From Tistrella mobilis KA081020-065 (GTDB lineage: Bacteria > Pseudomonadota > Alphaproteobacteria > Tistrellales > Tistrellaceae): DNA of 64,000 bases. The position numbers and the translations under genes are program-made. Below, piece by piece: positions 7,936 through 18,568 of this stretch (its first letter is position 1; each line of letters begins with the position of its first letter). The stretch is from NCBI RefSeq assembly GCF_000264455.2, contig NC_017956.1, forward strand, positions 1,223,501-1,287,500, read 5' to 3'. The notes under the pieces were generated by a model. The model made no database searches and was not told where the DNA came from. It was given only the letters and a program-made list of their open reading frames with translations.

Positions 7936-8403
7936 ATGGACATAACGCGCATACCGCTGTTCTCTTCCCTGAAGAAGCGGATGGGCTGGCTGACCGAACG
8001 TCAGGCGGTGCTGGCCCAGAACATAGCGAACGTCAACACGCCGGGCTACAAGGCACGCGACCTGAAGCCCGTCGATTTCGGTGCCATGGCCGAACGGGCC
8101 TCGGGGCTGCGGATGACCGGCGCCTCGACGGGCGGCGGCAGCAGCATGGCGGCCGGCGGAGAGCTGCAGATGGCCGCGACGAAAACCGGCCACATGGCGC
8201 CGGCCGTCGCGGATGGCGGCTACCGTGCGGCTGAAGACCGCAAGCCGCTCGAGGTCACGATCGACGACAACAAGATCAACATTGAGGATCAGGCGGTGAA
8301 GCTTGCCGGCAATGCCAGCCAGTTCACGCTTGCATCCACCCTCTACAAGAAGCATATGGACATGATCCGCACGGCGCTGGGTCGCGGTGGCGGGGCGGGG
8401 TGA
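7936..8403 (+). CDS. flgB: flagellar basal-body rod protein FlgB
   Basis: A 155-residue proximal rod subunit. It has the rod/hook N-terminal motif (QAVLAQNIANVNTPGYKARD, residues about 24-43) and the C-terminal FlgB-type segment (VKLAGNASQFTLASTLYKK). The middle is Gly/Ser/Ala-rich and variable, as expected for a partly disordered region. It starts the plus-strand run flgB-flgC-fliE-fliQ-fliR-flhB. The N-terminus is unprocessed, consistent with export by the flagellar apparatus. Confidence 0.95.
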   Translation: MDITRIPLFSSLKKRMGWLTERQAVLAQNIANVNTPGYKARDLKPVDFGAMAERASGLRMTGASTGGGSSMAAGGELQMAATKTGHMAPAVADGGYRAAEDRKPLEVTIDDNKINIEDQAVKLAGNASQFTLASTLYKKHMDMIRTALGRGGGAG

Positions 8404-8451
8404 GGCCATGACGGATCATCCCGCTGACATCGGCCAGGGGAGGCTTGCCTC

Positions 8452-8859
8452 ATGGACCTGATGAAGATCACGCGGATCTCCGCGGCCGGCATGCAGGTGC
8501 AGTCGGAACGTCTGCGGGTGGTGGCGGAAAATCTCGCCAATGCCGACAGCACCGGAACCACGCCGGGCTCGGAACCCTATCGCCGTCGGACGATCAGTTT
8601 CGCCGAGGGGCTGAACAAGGAACTGGGCCTGCCGACGGTTCGGGTGTCGCGCTATGGTGTCGATCAGTCGCCATTCGATCGCGAATACGATCCCGGCCAT
8701 CCGGCGGCCGACGAGAACGGCTATGTGTTGCGCCCCAACGTCAACCCGGTGGTCGAGATGGTCGACATGCGCGAGGCCCAGCGGGGCTATGAAGCCAATC
8801 TCAGCGTCATCGAGACCACCCGCACGATGGTGCAGCGCGCGCTCGATCTGCTGCGCTGA
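8452..8859 (+). CDS. flgC: flagellar basal-body rod protein FlgC
   Basis: A 135-residue rod subunit with the N-terminal pattern SAAGMQVQSERLRVVAENLANADST and the typical FlgC centre (YRRRTISF, later YDPGHPAADENGYVLRPNVN). The C-terminal helix EMVDMREAQRGYEANLSVIE is the shared rod/hook signature. It lies 48 nt after flgB and is followed by fliE. Confidence 0.97.
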   Translation: MDLMKITRISAAGMQVQSERLRVVAENLANADSTGTTPGSEPYRRRTISFAEGLNKELGLPTVRVSRYGVDQSPFDREYDPGHPAADENGYVLRPNVNPVVEMVDMREAQRGYEANLSVIETTRTMVQRALDLLR

Positions 8860-8919
8860 CACCTGACCTGACACCCGGCCCCGGCCGGTATCGGCCCAGA
8901 ACACGGACGGATCAGACCC

Positions 8920-9234
8920 ATGGATGCCAAGTTCGCCTCAGCCGCCGCCGCCTACGCCAATGCCGCCCGCGGCATCAAGGCGCCGGGCACCGAGGGCGGT
9001 GACCGGGCCGGTGCTTCCGGCGCCTTCGCCGACATGGTGAGTGACGTCATCGGCCAGAGCGTAAAGGCCGGTCAGGCGTCGGAACGGTCGGCGATGCAGG
9101 CGGTTTCGGGCACCGCCAGCCTTCAGGACGTGGTGACCTCGGTGGCTGCCGCCGAAACCTCGCTGCAGACCGTGGTGGCGATCCGCGACCGGGTGATCGG
9201 TGCCTATCAGGAAATCATGCGCATGCCGATCTGA
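8920..9234 (+). CDS. fliE: flagellar hook-basal body protein FliE
   Basis: A 104-residue protein that links the MS ring to the rod. The C-terminal half (LQDVVTSVAAAETSLQTVVAIRDRVIGAYQEIMRMPI) is the conserved FliE helix. The Ala/Gly-rich N-terminus is variable. It lies between flgC and fliQ in the rod/export operon. Confidence 0.95.
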   Translation: MDAKFASAAAAYANAARGIKAPGTEGGDRAGASGAFADMVSDVIGQSVKAGQASERSAMQAVSGTASLQDVVTSVAAAETSLQTVVAIRDRVIGAYQEIMRMPI

Positions 9235-9306
9235 GCGCGGCTTTGGCCTGCGTTCCGTTCCTCTCTCTCTTCCGCTTCGTCTTCCCCAGTTCCGGACCGG
9301 CCGGCC

Positions 9307-9582
9307 ATGACGCCCAACGAGGCAATCGATATCGGGCGCGAGGCGCTGTGGACGATGCTCAGGCTGGGCGCGCCGGTCATGCTGGTCGCGCTGACCGTGG
9401 GCCTTGCCATTTCGCTGGTCCAGGCGCTGACCCAGATCCAGGAAATGACCCTGTCCTTCGTGCCGAAGATCATCGCCATCGTCGTGGCGCTGGTGATCTT
9501 CCTGCCGTTCATCTGGACAGGCATGGCCGACTACACCCGCCTGCTCTACGAGCGCATCCCGGCCATCGGCGCGGCGCCATGA
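9307..9582 (+). CDS. fliQ: flagellar export gate protein FliQ
   Basis: A 91-residue protein with two membrane helices (about residues 15-38 and 53-75) and the FliQ signature LTVGLAISLVQALTQIQEMTLSFVPKI. It packs around FliP/FliR in the export gate. The start matches the family beginning (MTPNEAIDIGREALWTML). It lies 19 nt before fliR. Confidence 0.97.
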   Translation: MTPNEAIDIGREALWTMLRLGAPVMLVALTVGLAISLVQALTQIQEMTLSFVPKIIAIVVALVIFLPFIWTGMADYTRLLYERIPAIGAAP

Positions 9583-9601
9583 CGCCCGGAGGGCCTGGGG
9601 C

Positions 9602-10357
9602 ATGACCGACCTGCTCGGGGTCGAGGTCTTCTCGGTCCTGCTGGTGTTCCTGAGGCTCGGCGCCGCCCTGATGCTGATGCCCGGCATCGGTGAGACCAAT
9701 GTCTCGGCCCGGGCACGGCTGATCCTGGCCCTGCTGCTGTCGGTGGCACTCGCGCCCGTGATCGAGGCCGAGCTGCCCGTTACGCCCGACCAGCCGGCGG
9801 AGATCCTCCGGCTCGCTTTTCTCGAAGCCGCCGTCGGCATCCTGCTCGGCCTGATGCTGCGGCTTCTGGTGGCGGCCCTGCACACGGCGGGCGTGGTCAT
9901 CTCGATGCAGAGCGGTCTTGCGACCGCCATGATGTACGACCCCACCCAGCAGGCCCAGGGCGCCTTGCCGGGCAATTTCCTGACCGCACTGTCGCTGGTG
10001 CTGATCTTCACCAGCGGCATGCATCTGATGATGCTGGGCGCCGTGATCCACAGCTACCAGACCTTCCCGGTGGGCGAGCCGCTGCCCTTCGGCGATGCGG
10101 CCGAGATGATGGGGCGGCTGCTGGACCAGGCCTTCGTGCTCGCGACCCAGGTCGCAGCGCCCCTGCTGCTGGTCGGCACATTGTTCCAGGTGGCGCTCGG
10201 CCTGCTGGCGCGGCTGATGCCCACCATCCAGGTGTTCTTCATCGCCATTCCGGTTCAGATGCTGATCGGGCTGTCCGTCATGGCGATCACCCTGTCTGCC
10301 GCGATGCTGGTCTGGCTCGATCGGGTCGGCCAGCGTCTCGACATGCTCCTGCCCTGA
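9602..10357 (+). CDS. fliR: flagellar export gate protein FliR
   Basis: A 251-residue integral membrane protein with about six helices. Recognisable parts are FLRLGAALMLMPGIGETNVSARARL near the N-terminus, the Q-rich loop MYDPTQQAQGALPGNFLT in the middle, and PTIQVFFIAIPVQMLIGLSVM near the end. It forms the export gate with FliP and FliQ. Only 17 nt separate it from flhB. Confidence 0.97.
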   Translation: MTDLLGVEVFSVLLVFLRLGAALMLMPGIGETNVSARARLILALLLSVALAPVIEAELPVTPDQPAEILRLAFLEAAVGILLGLMLRLLVAALHTAGVVISMQSGLATAMMYDPTQQAQGALPGNFLTALSLVLIFTSGMHLMMLGAVIHSYQTFPVGEPLPFGDAAEMMGRLLDQAFVLATQVAAPLLLVGTLFQVALGLLARLMPTIQVFFIAIPVQMLIGLSVMAITLSAAMLVWLDRVGQRLDMLLP

Positions 10358-10374
10358 ATCCGGGATCCTGAGCC

Positions 10375-11454
10375 ATGAGCGAGCAGAGCGAAGACGACAG
10401 CCAAAAAACCGAAGACCCCACGCCAAAAAAGCTCGAGGACGCGCGCAAGAAGGGTCAGCTGCCGTCCAGCCAGGAAATCAATCACTGGCTCATGCTGGTT
10501 GCGGTTTCGATCGCGATCGTGGCGGTGCTTCCCGGCATGGTCCGCGATGTCGGTCTGGGCCTGCGCGGGTTGATCGCCAGCGCCGATACCTTTCTGATGG
10601 ACCCGAGCGCCGTCGGCCATCTGCTCAGGGCGCTGGCCATTCAGATGCTCACCTGGCTGGCGCTGCCGGTGCTGGTGTTCATCATCGCCGCCCTTGCCTC
10701 GGGCTTCGTGCAGCGCGGCGGCAACGTCTCGGCAGAATCGCTGAAGCCCAAATTCGAAAAGATCTCGCTGATCGCCGGGCTGAAGCGCCAGTTCTCGGCC
10801 AAGGCGCTGGTCGAATTCGTGAAGGGGCTGCTGAAGATCATGGTGGTCGCCGGCGTGTCGTGGCTGGTGGCCCGGCCGCGGCTGGAAGATCTGGATCTGG
10901 TGCCGCGCGAAGCGCCGGCGGCATTGATGGAACGGCTGGCCGACGATGCCTTCGTGATCGTCCTGGCGGCGGCCTGCGTGATGACCGTGATCGCCGCGGC
11001 CGACTATGCCTTCCAGCGCTACACCTTCATGCAGCAGATGCGGATGTCGCAGCGCGAGGTCCGCGACGAGATGAAGCAGAGCGAAGGCGACCCGATCATC
11101 AAGGCCCGCCTGCGCCAGATCCGCATGGAACGGGCCCGCAAGCGCATGATGGCGGCGGTGCCGACCGCCGATGTCGTGGTCACCAACCCGACCCATTACG
11201 CCGTCGCCCTGAAATACGACCCACCCAAGATGCATGCGCCGATGGTTGTGGCGATGGGCGTGGATGCGGTCGCCTTCCGCATTCGCGATCTGGCGCTGCA
11301 GAACGATGTGGCCGTGGTGGAGAATCCGCCGCTTGCCCGCGCACTCTGGGATACGGCCGAGATCGACCGGGAAATTCCGGTCGAGCACTATCAGGCCGTG
11401 GCCGAGGTGATCGGCTATGTCTTCCGGGCCAAAGGGCGGCGCGTGCGCGGATGA
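10375..11454 (+). CDS. flhB: flagellar export switch protein FlhB
   Basis: A 359-residue protein with a charged N-terminus (SEDDSQKTEDPTPKKLEDAR), four membrane helices and a cytosolic C-terminal domain. The autocleavage motif NPTH is intact at residues 271-274, so the switch from rod/hook to filament export should work normally. It ends the flagellar part of the operon; the cckA-type kinase begins 65 nt later. Confidence 0.97.
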   Translation: MSEQSEDDSQKTEDPTPKKLEDARKKGQLPSSQEINHWLMLVAVSIAIVAVLPGMVRDVGLGLRGLIASADTFLMDPSAVGHLLRALAIQMLTWLALPVLVFIIAALASGFVQRGGNVSAESLKPKFEKISLIAGLKRQFSAKALVEFVKGLLKIMVVAGVSWLVARPRLEDLDLVPREAPAALMERLADDAFVIVLAAACVMTVIAAADYAFQRYTFMQQMRMSQREVRDEMKQSEGDPIIKARLRQIRMERARKRMMAAVPTADVVVTNPTHYAVALKYDPPKMHAPMVVAMGVDAVAFRIRDLALQNDVAVVENPPLARALWDTAEIDREIPVEHYQAVAEVIGYVFRAKGRRVRG

Positions 11455-11519
11455 CCCGTGCTGTGGCATGATGCCCGAACGGCATCCGGCCGGAGACCAG
11501 GACGGGCGAGCAGGGCGGT

Positions 11520-13445
11520 ATGAGCATGGAAGCATTGAAGGGCGCGACCCAGGCGGTGATGCGCGATCTGGTGATCGGCATCACCGGCATCGCCCTTCTG
11601 GCGGGCAGTACCGGGGTCGAACTGGGCGGCATGCCGGAAAGCGGCATGACCACGCTGGTCGATGTCGCCGGCCTGATCCTGATCATCTTCGCCGGCGCCG
11701 GACTTGCCCGTACGGCGATGCTGCGGGCTGCCGCCATCGACACGCCCTCCGCGGTGACCGCCGTGCCGGATCATGTGCCTGAGGTCGTGCCCGAGGCGGA
11801 AGAGCCGCTGCGATTGCCGCAGCCGCCGTCGCAGCTGCCCGCCAGCCATGGCGGTGGGCTCGATCTGGACATCGTGCCGATCGAGCCGGCGGAAGGGCGC
11901 TTCCGGCGCCTGTTCGATCTGGCACCGATCGGCATCGCCCTGGTCGACAATCGCGGCGGGGTGCTGGCGTCGAATGCCGCGCTGATCCGCCTGACCGGCG
12001 AGGACGGGCTGGAGCCCGGATATGCCTTCACCGATCTGGTGGTCCATGACCGGCGGTTTGCCCTGTCCGACGCCTTCGATGCGGTCTTCGGCGGCGCCGA
12101 GCGGATCACCGCGCCGATCGAGGTCTCGTTTCGCCAGCGCCCCGACCGGGTCGCCTCTCTGCTGCTCCGCCGGGCCGACGAAGATCATCTGGCTGCGGCC
12201 CTCATCCACGTCATCGACGTCACCGAGCGCAAGGAGCTGGAGGTCCAGTTCGCGCAGTCGCAGAAGATGCAGGCGGTGGGCCAGCTGGCGGGCGGCGTCG
12301 CGCATGACTTCAACAACCTGCTGACGGCGATGATCGGCTTCTGCGACCTGCTGTTGATGCGCCATCCGCCGGGTGATGCGTCCTTTGCCGACGTCATGCA
12401 GATCAAGCAGAATGCCAATCGCGCGGCCAATCTCGTCCGCCAGCTGCTTGCCTTCTCGCGCCAGCAGACCCTGCAGCCGCGGGTGCTGGACATCACCGAT
12501 GTCCTGGCCGAGCTTACCCATCTCCTCCGCCGGCTGTTGGGCGAGGCGATCATGCTCGACGTCCATCACGGCCGCGATCTGGCGCCGGTCAGGGTGGATC
12601 AGGGGCAGCTGGAACAGGTGATCATCAATCTGGCGGTCAATGCCCGCGACGCGATGCCGAGTGGCGGACAGCTGTCGATCGCGACCCGCAATTTCGCGAG
12701 CGAAGACACGCTGGCGATGGATCGCGACTGGATGATGGCCGGCGGGCGCGAGCGGGTGCCGACCGGCGATTACGTGATGGTCGAGCTGCGCGATACCGGC
12801 TCGGGCATTCCGCGCGACATCCTGCCCAAGATTTTCGAGCCGTTCTTCACCACCAAGGCGGCCGGGCAGGGCACCGGGCTCGGCCTCGCCACCGCCTATG
12901 GCATCATCCGCCAGACCGGCGGCTTCCTGTTCGTGCGCAGCGAGCCCGGCCGCGGCACCGCCTTCCGCATTCTGCTGCCCCGTCACACCGAGGTGGAAAC
13001 CAGCGGGCTCGAAATCGATCTCGCCCCCGAAGCCGCGCCGCCGCGCAAATCCGAGATCGCAGGTTCCGGCGGCCGGGTGCTGTTCGTGGAAGACGAGGAT
13101 CCGGTGCGTGCCTTTGCCGCCCGCGCCCTGCGTCAGCGGGGCTTTACGGTGGAAGAGGCCGAAAGTGCCGATGTGGCGGCGGCCCGGCTGGACGAACTGG
13201 TCGAGGCCGGCATCGACGTGCTGGTCACCGACGTCGTGATGCCGGGCATGGATGGCCCGGCACTGGCCGAGAAAGTGCGCGAGAAGGTGCCGGGGGTCTC
13301 GATCGTCTTCATCTCGGGCTATGCCGAAGACACCTTCCGCCGCAAGCTCGGCGACGATCCGAATGTCCGCTTCCTGCCGAAGCCCTTCAACCTGAAGCAG
13401 CTGGTTCAAACGGTGCGCGACGCCATGGACGAAGCGGCAGGCTGA
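11520..13445 (+). CDS. cckA: CckA-type hybrid sensor histidine kinase/response regulator
   Basis: 641 residues: two N-terminal membrane helices (about 18-30 and 46-66), a PAS-like sensor domain (about 125-240), a dimerisation/phosphoacceptor region with His262 in [11 protein letters not shown], a HATPase domain ([16 protein letters not shown] and [12 protein letters not shown] boxes) and a C-terminal receiver domain with acceptor Asp571 ([13 protein letters not shown]). This layout matches CckA, which feeds phosphate through ChpT to CtrA and controls cell cycle and motility in alphaproteobacteria. Its place after flhB fits that link. It is shorter than Caulobacter CckA. Confidence 0.88.
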   Translation: MSMEALKGATQAVMRDLVIGITGIALLAGSTGVELGGMPESGMTTLVDVAGLILIIFAGAGLARTAMLRAAAIDTPSAVTAVPDHVPEVVPEAEEPLRLPQPPSQLPASHGGGLDLDIVPIEPAEGRFRRLFDLAPIGIALVDNRGGVLASNAALIRLTGEDGLEPGYAFTDLVVHDRRFALSDAFDAVFGGAERITAPIEVSFRQRPDRVASLLLRRADEDHLAAALIHVIDVTERKELEVQFAQSQKMQAVGQLAGGVAHDFNNLLTAMIGFCDLLLMRHPPGDASFADVMQIKQNANRAANLVRQLLAFSRQQTLQPRVLDITDVLAELTHLLRRLLGEAIMLDVHHGRDLAPVRVDQGQLEQVIINLAVNARDAMPSGGQLSIATRNFASEDTLAMDRDWMMAGGRERVPTGDYVMVELRDTGSGIPRDILPKIFEPFFTTKAAGQGTGLGLATAYGIIRQTGGFLFVRSEPGRGTAFRILLPRHTEVETSGLEIDLAPEAAPPRKSEIAGSGGRVLFVEDEDPVRAFAARALRQRGFTVEEAESADVAAARLDELVEAGIDVLVTDVVMPGMDGPALAEKVREKVPGVSIVFISGYAEDTFRRKLGDDPNVRFLPKPFNLKQLVQTVRDAMDEAAG

Positions 13446-13459
13446 CCGGTCCTGAACGG

Positions 13460-13500
13460 CGATGGCCCGCCATGCCTGGGGAGGGCAGGGCGGGCCATCG
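13460..13500. terminator. bidirectional terminator hairpin between cckA and the convergent gene
   Basis: cgatggcccgcc (13460-13471) pairs perfectly with ggcgggccatcg (13489-13500) around a 17-nt loop, between two convergent genes. There is no T-run, as is common in GC-rich genomes. Confidence 0.7.
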
Positions 13501-13599
13501 ACCGGTGAATGCGACGCCGGGGCCTGGACGGGGCCGCGGGGAGGGGACGGGATGCGCGGCGCATCGGGCCCCGGCGCCTGCTGACGGCAGGGAGCGACG

Positions 13600-14085
13600 T
13601 CACGTCGCGCGCGTGCGCCGCCAGGTCTCTTCGAAGCCGTTCCAGGCGGTCAGGAATTTCTCCTTACGATCCTCGAACTGTCGATCGGGCGCGGCCTGAA
13701 GCCGCTGATAACTCTCGGTAACCTCCTGCCAGGATCTGGTCAGGTCGGTGCGGGCCCGGTCGGCACCATAATCGTCCTGAAGCTGAAGCTCGCGGACGCG
13801 CATCGACACCTCGGCGTCCCAGCGCTGGATTTCGGCACTGGCAGCCTGTTCGAAGCGGATGCGTTCCTGGGCATCGCTCGGCAGGTCGCGGCTGAGAGGG
13901 GCAGACTGGCCGGCAAGCGGATCGGTGTCGGGTGTCGCTTCCAGCGTCTGCGAGTCGATCGGGTCCGGTCGATCCATCACGTCCTGGCCGAAGGCGGGTG
14001 TCATGGTCGCGACCGCGCCGGCGCAGGCGATCGCAAGCGCCATGGCGAGCAGGCTGTCCATCCGCTTGATGGTGCTGTCGGTCAT
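13600..14085 (-). CDS. exported hypothetical protein
   Basis: 161 residues, not recognised. The ATG at 14085 has ggaggg 7 nt upstream and gives a clear signal peptide (basic MTDSTIKRMD, hydrophobic LLAMALAIACAGAVATM, likely cleavage after AFG or nearby). The mature part is acidic and helical with possible coiled-coil stretches (ERIRFEQAASAEIQRWDAEV and SWQEVTESYQRLQAAPDRQF). A periplasmic location is likely. It lies upstream of and divergent from recA; no functional link is evident. Confidence 0.65.
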   Translation of the reverse strand: MTDSTIKRMDSLLAMALAIACAGAVATMTPAFGQDVMDRPDPIDSQTLEATPDTDPLAGQSAPLSRDLPSDAQERIRFEQAASAEIQRWDAEVSMRVRELQLQDDYGADRARTDLTRSWQEVTESYQRLQAAPDRQFEDRKEKFLTAWNGFEETWRRTRAT

Positions 14086-14345
14086 TACACGACCCTCCGT
14101 GACGAGGTCCGGCCTCCGGTGTGAGGCGCGGGGTAGCCAAAACTGTTGCGTCGGGGCAGTTCGCGGTCCCTCGACCGGCACCGATCCTCTGCTGGCGCCA
14201 CGGCGAACCACCCCTCGATCCGGATGATGCCTGCAGGGCGGGGCGTGCGGACACGGACAAAGCTGTGACAGAAGCGGGGCGGTACCCTGTCACGCTGTGA
14301 CACGGCCATTTTTCACGGCCCTGATCGTCCTGCTCGACGGGAGGC

Positions 14346-14373
14346 TTGCAAGCCGGAACAAAAAGAGTACATA
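14346..14373 (+). promoter_or_regulatory. recA promoter with SOS (LexA-type) box
   Basis: ttgcaa (14346-14351) and tacata (14368-14373) make a plausible -35/-10 pair with a 16-nt spacer. Inside it lies gaac-N7-gtac (14356-14370), one base away from the alphaproteobacterial LexA direct repeat GAAC-N7-GAAC (the reverse complement of GTTC-N7-GTTC). The overlap with the promoter fits LexA repression of recA. The rest of the region 14086-14434 shows no gene. Confidence 0.6.
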
Positions 14374-14434
14374 GTGATTGCAGGCGGCGGTGCTTGCATC
14401 GGGTGACCGCCTGTGGAACAAGAGGGGCGTGGCC

Positions 14435-15529
<1,095 letters not shown>

Positions 15530-15544
15530 AACCCTCTGGGGGAC

Positions 15545-15571
15545 GGCGTGATCACCACGGGTGGTCACGCC
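15545..15571 (+). terminator. hairpin after recA
   Basis: ggcgtgatcacc and ggtggtcacgcc form a 12-bp stem with one G-U pair and a 3-nt loop, 15 nt after the recA stop. No T-run follows. The remaining stretch up to alaS (to 15844) shows no gene. Confidence 0.65.
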
Positions 15572-15844
15572 CTGAACGCCCGCGTGGACAATGGCGGGCG
15601 GCACGGGTAAAACGTCCGAACCCTGGGAGCGGCTGAACCTGAATGGCCGGGCCTCCGGGTGGGGCGGCGACGCATGGGGATCCTGGGATCCTTGGGGTCG
15701 CCGGCACCGCCTGCGGGGCTCGTTGCCGTTAAGGCCGAAGGGGCTGTTGAAGCCAGGGGCGCAGATGGCCGGAAACAATCCGGCCCGGCCCCCCGTTCCG
15801 TCGATCTTCACCTGCGTTTGCAACACGGGATGACGTTTTCCACC

Positions 15845-18499
15845 ATGACCAGCGCGACCGAGATCCGCCGGACCTTCCTCGACTTCTTCGCGAAGAACGG
15901 CCACGAGGTGGTCGCGTCGAGCCCGCTGGTCCCGCAGAACGACCCGACCCTGCTGTTCACCAACGCCGGCATGGTCCAGTTCAAGAACGTGTTCACCGGC
16001 GCCGAGAAGCGGCCCTATGACCGGGCGGCGACCTCGCAGAAATGCGTGCGCGCGGGCGGCAAGCACAACGATCTGGACAATGTCGGCTATACTGCCCGGC
16101 ACCACACTTTCTTCGAGATGCTGGGCAATTTCTCGTTCGGCGACTATTTCAAGGAACAGGCGATCGATCTGGCCTGGAACCTGGTCACGCGCGAATTCGG
16201 CCTGCCCAAGGACCGGCTGCTGGTCACCGTCTATCACACCGATGACGAGGCGGCGGGCTACTGGAAGAAGATCGCCGGCCTGTCCGACGACCGGATCATC
16301 CGCATCGCGACCAGCGACAATTTCTGGGCGATGGGCGATACCGGCCCCTGCGGCCCCTGCTCCGAGATCTTCTTCGACCATGGCGAAGACATCCCCGGCG
16401 GCCCTCCCGGCAGCCCGGACGAGGATGGCGACCGCTTCATCGAGATCTGGAACCTGGTTTTCATGCAGTACGAGCAGATCGCGCCGGGCAACCGGCTCGA
16501 CCTGCCCAAGCCGTCGATCGACACCGGCATGGGGCTGGAGCGGATTGCGGCCATCCTGCAGGGCCAGCACGACAATTACGACATCGACATCTTCCGCCGG
16601 CTGATCTCGGCCTCGGCCACCGCCAGCGGTACCGAACCGGACGGCCCGTTCAAGATGTCACACCGGGTGATCGCCGATCATCTGCGCTCGTCGGGCTTCC
16701 TGATCGCCGACGGCGTGCTGCCGTCGAACGAGGGCCGCGGCTATGTGCTGCGCCGGATCATGCGCCGTGCCATGCGCCATGCCCATAAGATGGGCGTGGC
16801 CGAGCCGCTGATGTACCGGCTGGTGCCGGCGCTGATCGAGACCATGGGCGACCATTATCACGAGCTGCGCCGCGCCCAGGCCCTGATCACCGAGACGCTG
16901 AAGCTGGAAGAGACCCGCTTCCGTCAGACCCTCGACCGCGGCATGCGCCTGCTGGAAGAGACCACCCAGACGCTGGGTGCCGACGAGAAGCTGCCGGGCG
17001 AGGTGGCCTTCCGCCTTTACGACACCTATGGCTTCCCGCTCGACCTGACCCAGGACGTGCTGCGTGCCGAGGGCCGCGGGGTGGATACCGCCGGTTTCGA
17101 AACCTCGCTCGCGGAAGCCCGCGCCAAGGCCCGTGCCTCGTGGTCGGGCTCGGGCGAAGCCGCCACCGACCGGGTGTGGTTCGAGGTGCGTGACGCCGCG
17201 GGCGCCACCGAATTCCTGGGCTATGGCGCCACGGCGGCCGACGGCGTGGTGCAGGCGGTGCTGGTCGACGGCGCCCCGGTCGATGCCGCGGAAGCCGGCA
17301 GCCAGATCGCCCTGGTGGTCAACCAGACGCCCTTCTATGGTGAGAGCGGCGGCCAGATGGGCGATACCGGCCGGATCACCGGCGAGGGCGGGCTTGAGAT
17401 CGAGGTTACCGATACGGCGAAGAAGCTGGGTGACCTGATCATCCATATGGGCCGTGTGGTTGCGGGCCGCGTGGCGAAGGGTGCCGCGGTGCGGCTTACC
17501 GTCGATACCGCCCGGCGCGATGCCCTGCGCGCCCATCACTCGGCGACCCATCTTCTGCATGCGGCGCTGCGTCGCCGGCTGGGCGATCACGTCACCCAGA
17601 AGGGCTCTTTGGTCGCGCCCGACCGGCTGCGCTTCGATTTCTCGCAGCCGACCCCGATCGCGCGTGAGGATCTGAAGGCGATCGAGGCCGACGTCAACCG
17701 GCTGATCCGCGCCAATGGCGAGGTCGGCACCCGGCTGATGACGCCCGACGAGGCGATCGCCCAGGGCGCCATGGCGCTGTTCGGCGAGAAGTACGGCGAC
17801 GAGGTCCGCGTGGTCGACATGGGCAGCCTGCTCGGCGAAGACGGCCGCAGTTCGGCCTATTCGGTCGAGCTGTGCGGCGGTACGCATGTCACCCGCACCG
17901 GCGATATCGGCCTGTTCAAGATCGTCTCGGAAAGCGGCGTCGCTGCCGGCGTCCGCCGGATCGAGGCGGTGGCGGGCGATGCGGCGCTGGCCTATGTGGA
18001 GCTGCAGCAGGACCGTCTGGCCGAGGCGTCCTCGGTGCTGAAGGCACCGGCGGCCGAACTGGTCGACCGCATTCAGGGCCTGCTCGACGAGCGCAAGAAG
18101 CTGGAAGCCGAGGTGGCGAAGCTGCGCCGCGACATCGCGACCGGCGGTGCCGGCGGCGGCGAACAGATCGAGCAGATCGGCGATGTCCGCTTCGCCGGCC
18201 GCGTGCTCGACGGCGTGCCGGCCAAGGAACTCCGCGGGGTTGCCGATGCGCTGAAGAAGCAGATCGGCTCGGGCGTGATTGCGATCGTGGGCGTCCACGA
18301 GGGCAAGGCCGGCGTCGTGGTCGGCGTCACCGAAGACCTGACCGGCCGGTTCAGCGCCGTGGACCTGGTTCGCGCCGCGGCCGAGGCCATGGGCGGCAAG
18401 GGCGGCGGCGGCCGTCCCGACCTGGCCCAGGCCGGCGGCCCCGAGGCCGACAAGGCGGCCGATGCGGTGAAGGCAGTGGCGGCGGCGCTCGCCGGCTGA
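15845..18499 (+). CDS. alaS: alanyl-tRNA synthetase
   Basis: Charges tRNA-Ala and clears mischarged Ser/Gly. About 884 residues, the normal size. The N-terminus ([37 protein letters not shown]) is the class II catalytic core, and [17 protein letters not shown] is the AlaRS catalytic signature. The editing domain holds [12 protein letters not shown] with its zinc ligands and the later [15 protein letters not shown]-terminal oligomerisation region with a helical stretch ([18 protein letters not shown]) follows. The ATG at 15845 gives the usual [11 protein letters not shown] start; the ATG at 15830 is an alternative adding five residues. Confidence 0.97.
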   Translation: MTSATEIRRTFLDFFAKNGHEVVASSPLVPQNDPTLLFTNAGMVQFKNVFTGAEKRPYDRAATSQKCVRAGGKHNDLDNVGYTARHHTFFEMLGNFSFGDYFKEQAIDLAWNLVTREFGLPKDRLLVTVYHTDDEAAGYWKKIAGLSDDRIIRIATSDNFWAMGDTGPCGPCSEIFFDHGEDIPGGPPGSPDEDGDRFIEIWNLVFMQYEQIAPGNRLDLPKPSIDTGMGLERIAAILQGQHDNYDIDIFRRLISASATASGTEPDGPFKMSHRVIADHLRSSGFLIADGVLPSNEGRGYVLRRIMRRAMRHAHKMGVAEPLMYRLVPALIETMGDHYHELRRAQALITETLKLEETRFRQTLDRGMRLLEETTQTLGADEKLPGEVAFRLYDTYGFPLDLTQDVLRAEGRGVDTAGFETSLAEARAKARASWSGSGEAATDRVWFEVRDAAGATEFLGYGATAADGVVQAVLVDGAPVDAAEAGSQIALVVNQTPFYGESGGQMGDTGRITGEGGLEIEVTDTAKKLGDLIIHMGRVVAGRVAKGAAVRLTVDTARRDALRAHHSATHLLHAALRRRLGDHVTQKGSLVAPDRLRFDFSQPTPIAREDLKAIEADVNRLIRANGEVGTRLMTPDEAIAQGAMALFGEKYGDEVRVVDMGSLLGEDGRSSAYSVELCGGTHVTRTGDIGLFKIVSESGVAAGVRRIEAVAGDAALAYVELQQDRLAEASSVLKAPAAELVDRIQGLLDERKKLEAEVAKLRRDIATGGAGGGEQIEQIGDVRFAGRVLDGVPAKELRGVADALKKQIGSGVIAIVGVHEGKAGVVVGVTEDLTGRFSAVDLVRAAAEAMGGKGGGGRPDLAQAGGPEADKAADAVKAVAAALAG

Positions 18500-18528
18500 G
18501 CGTCATTCGGTTCCATCATTCACCAGGG

Positions 18529-18554
18529 GGGCGGCAGGTGATGACCTGCCGCCC
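18529..18554. terminator. terminator between alaS and the convergent RHS-companion gene
   Basis: gggcggcaggt-gatg-acctgccgccc is a perfect 11-bp stem followed by ttct, placed 30 nt after the alaS stop and 15 nt before the end of the convergent gene. Confidence 0.8.
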
Positions 18555-18568
18555 TTCTGCATCCGGCC

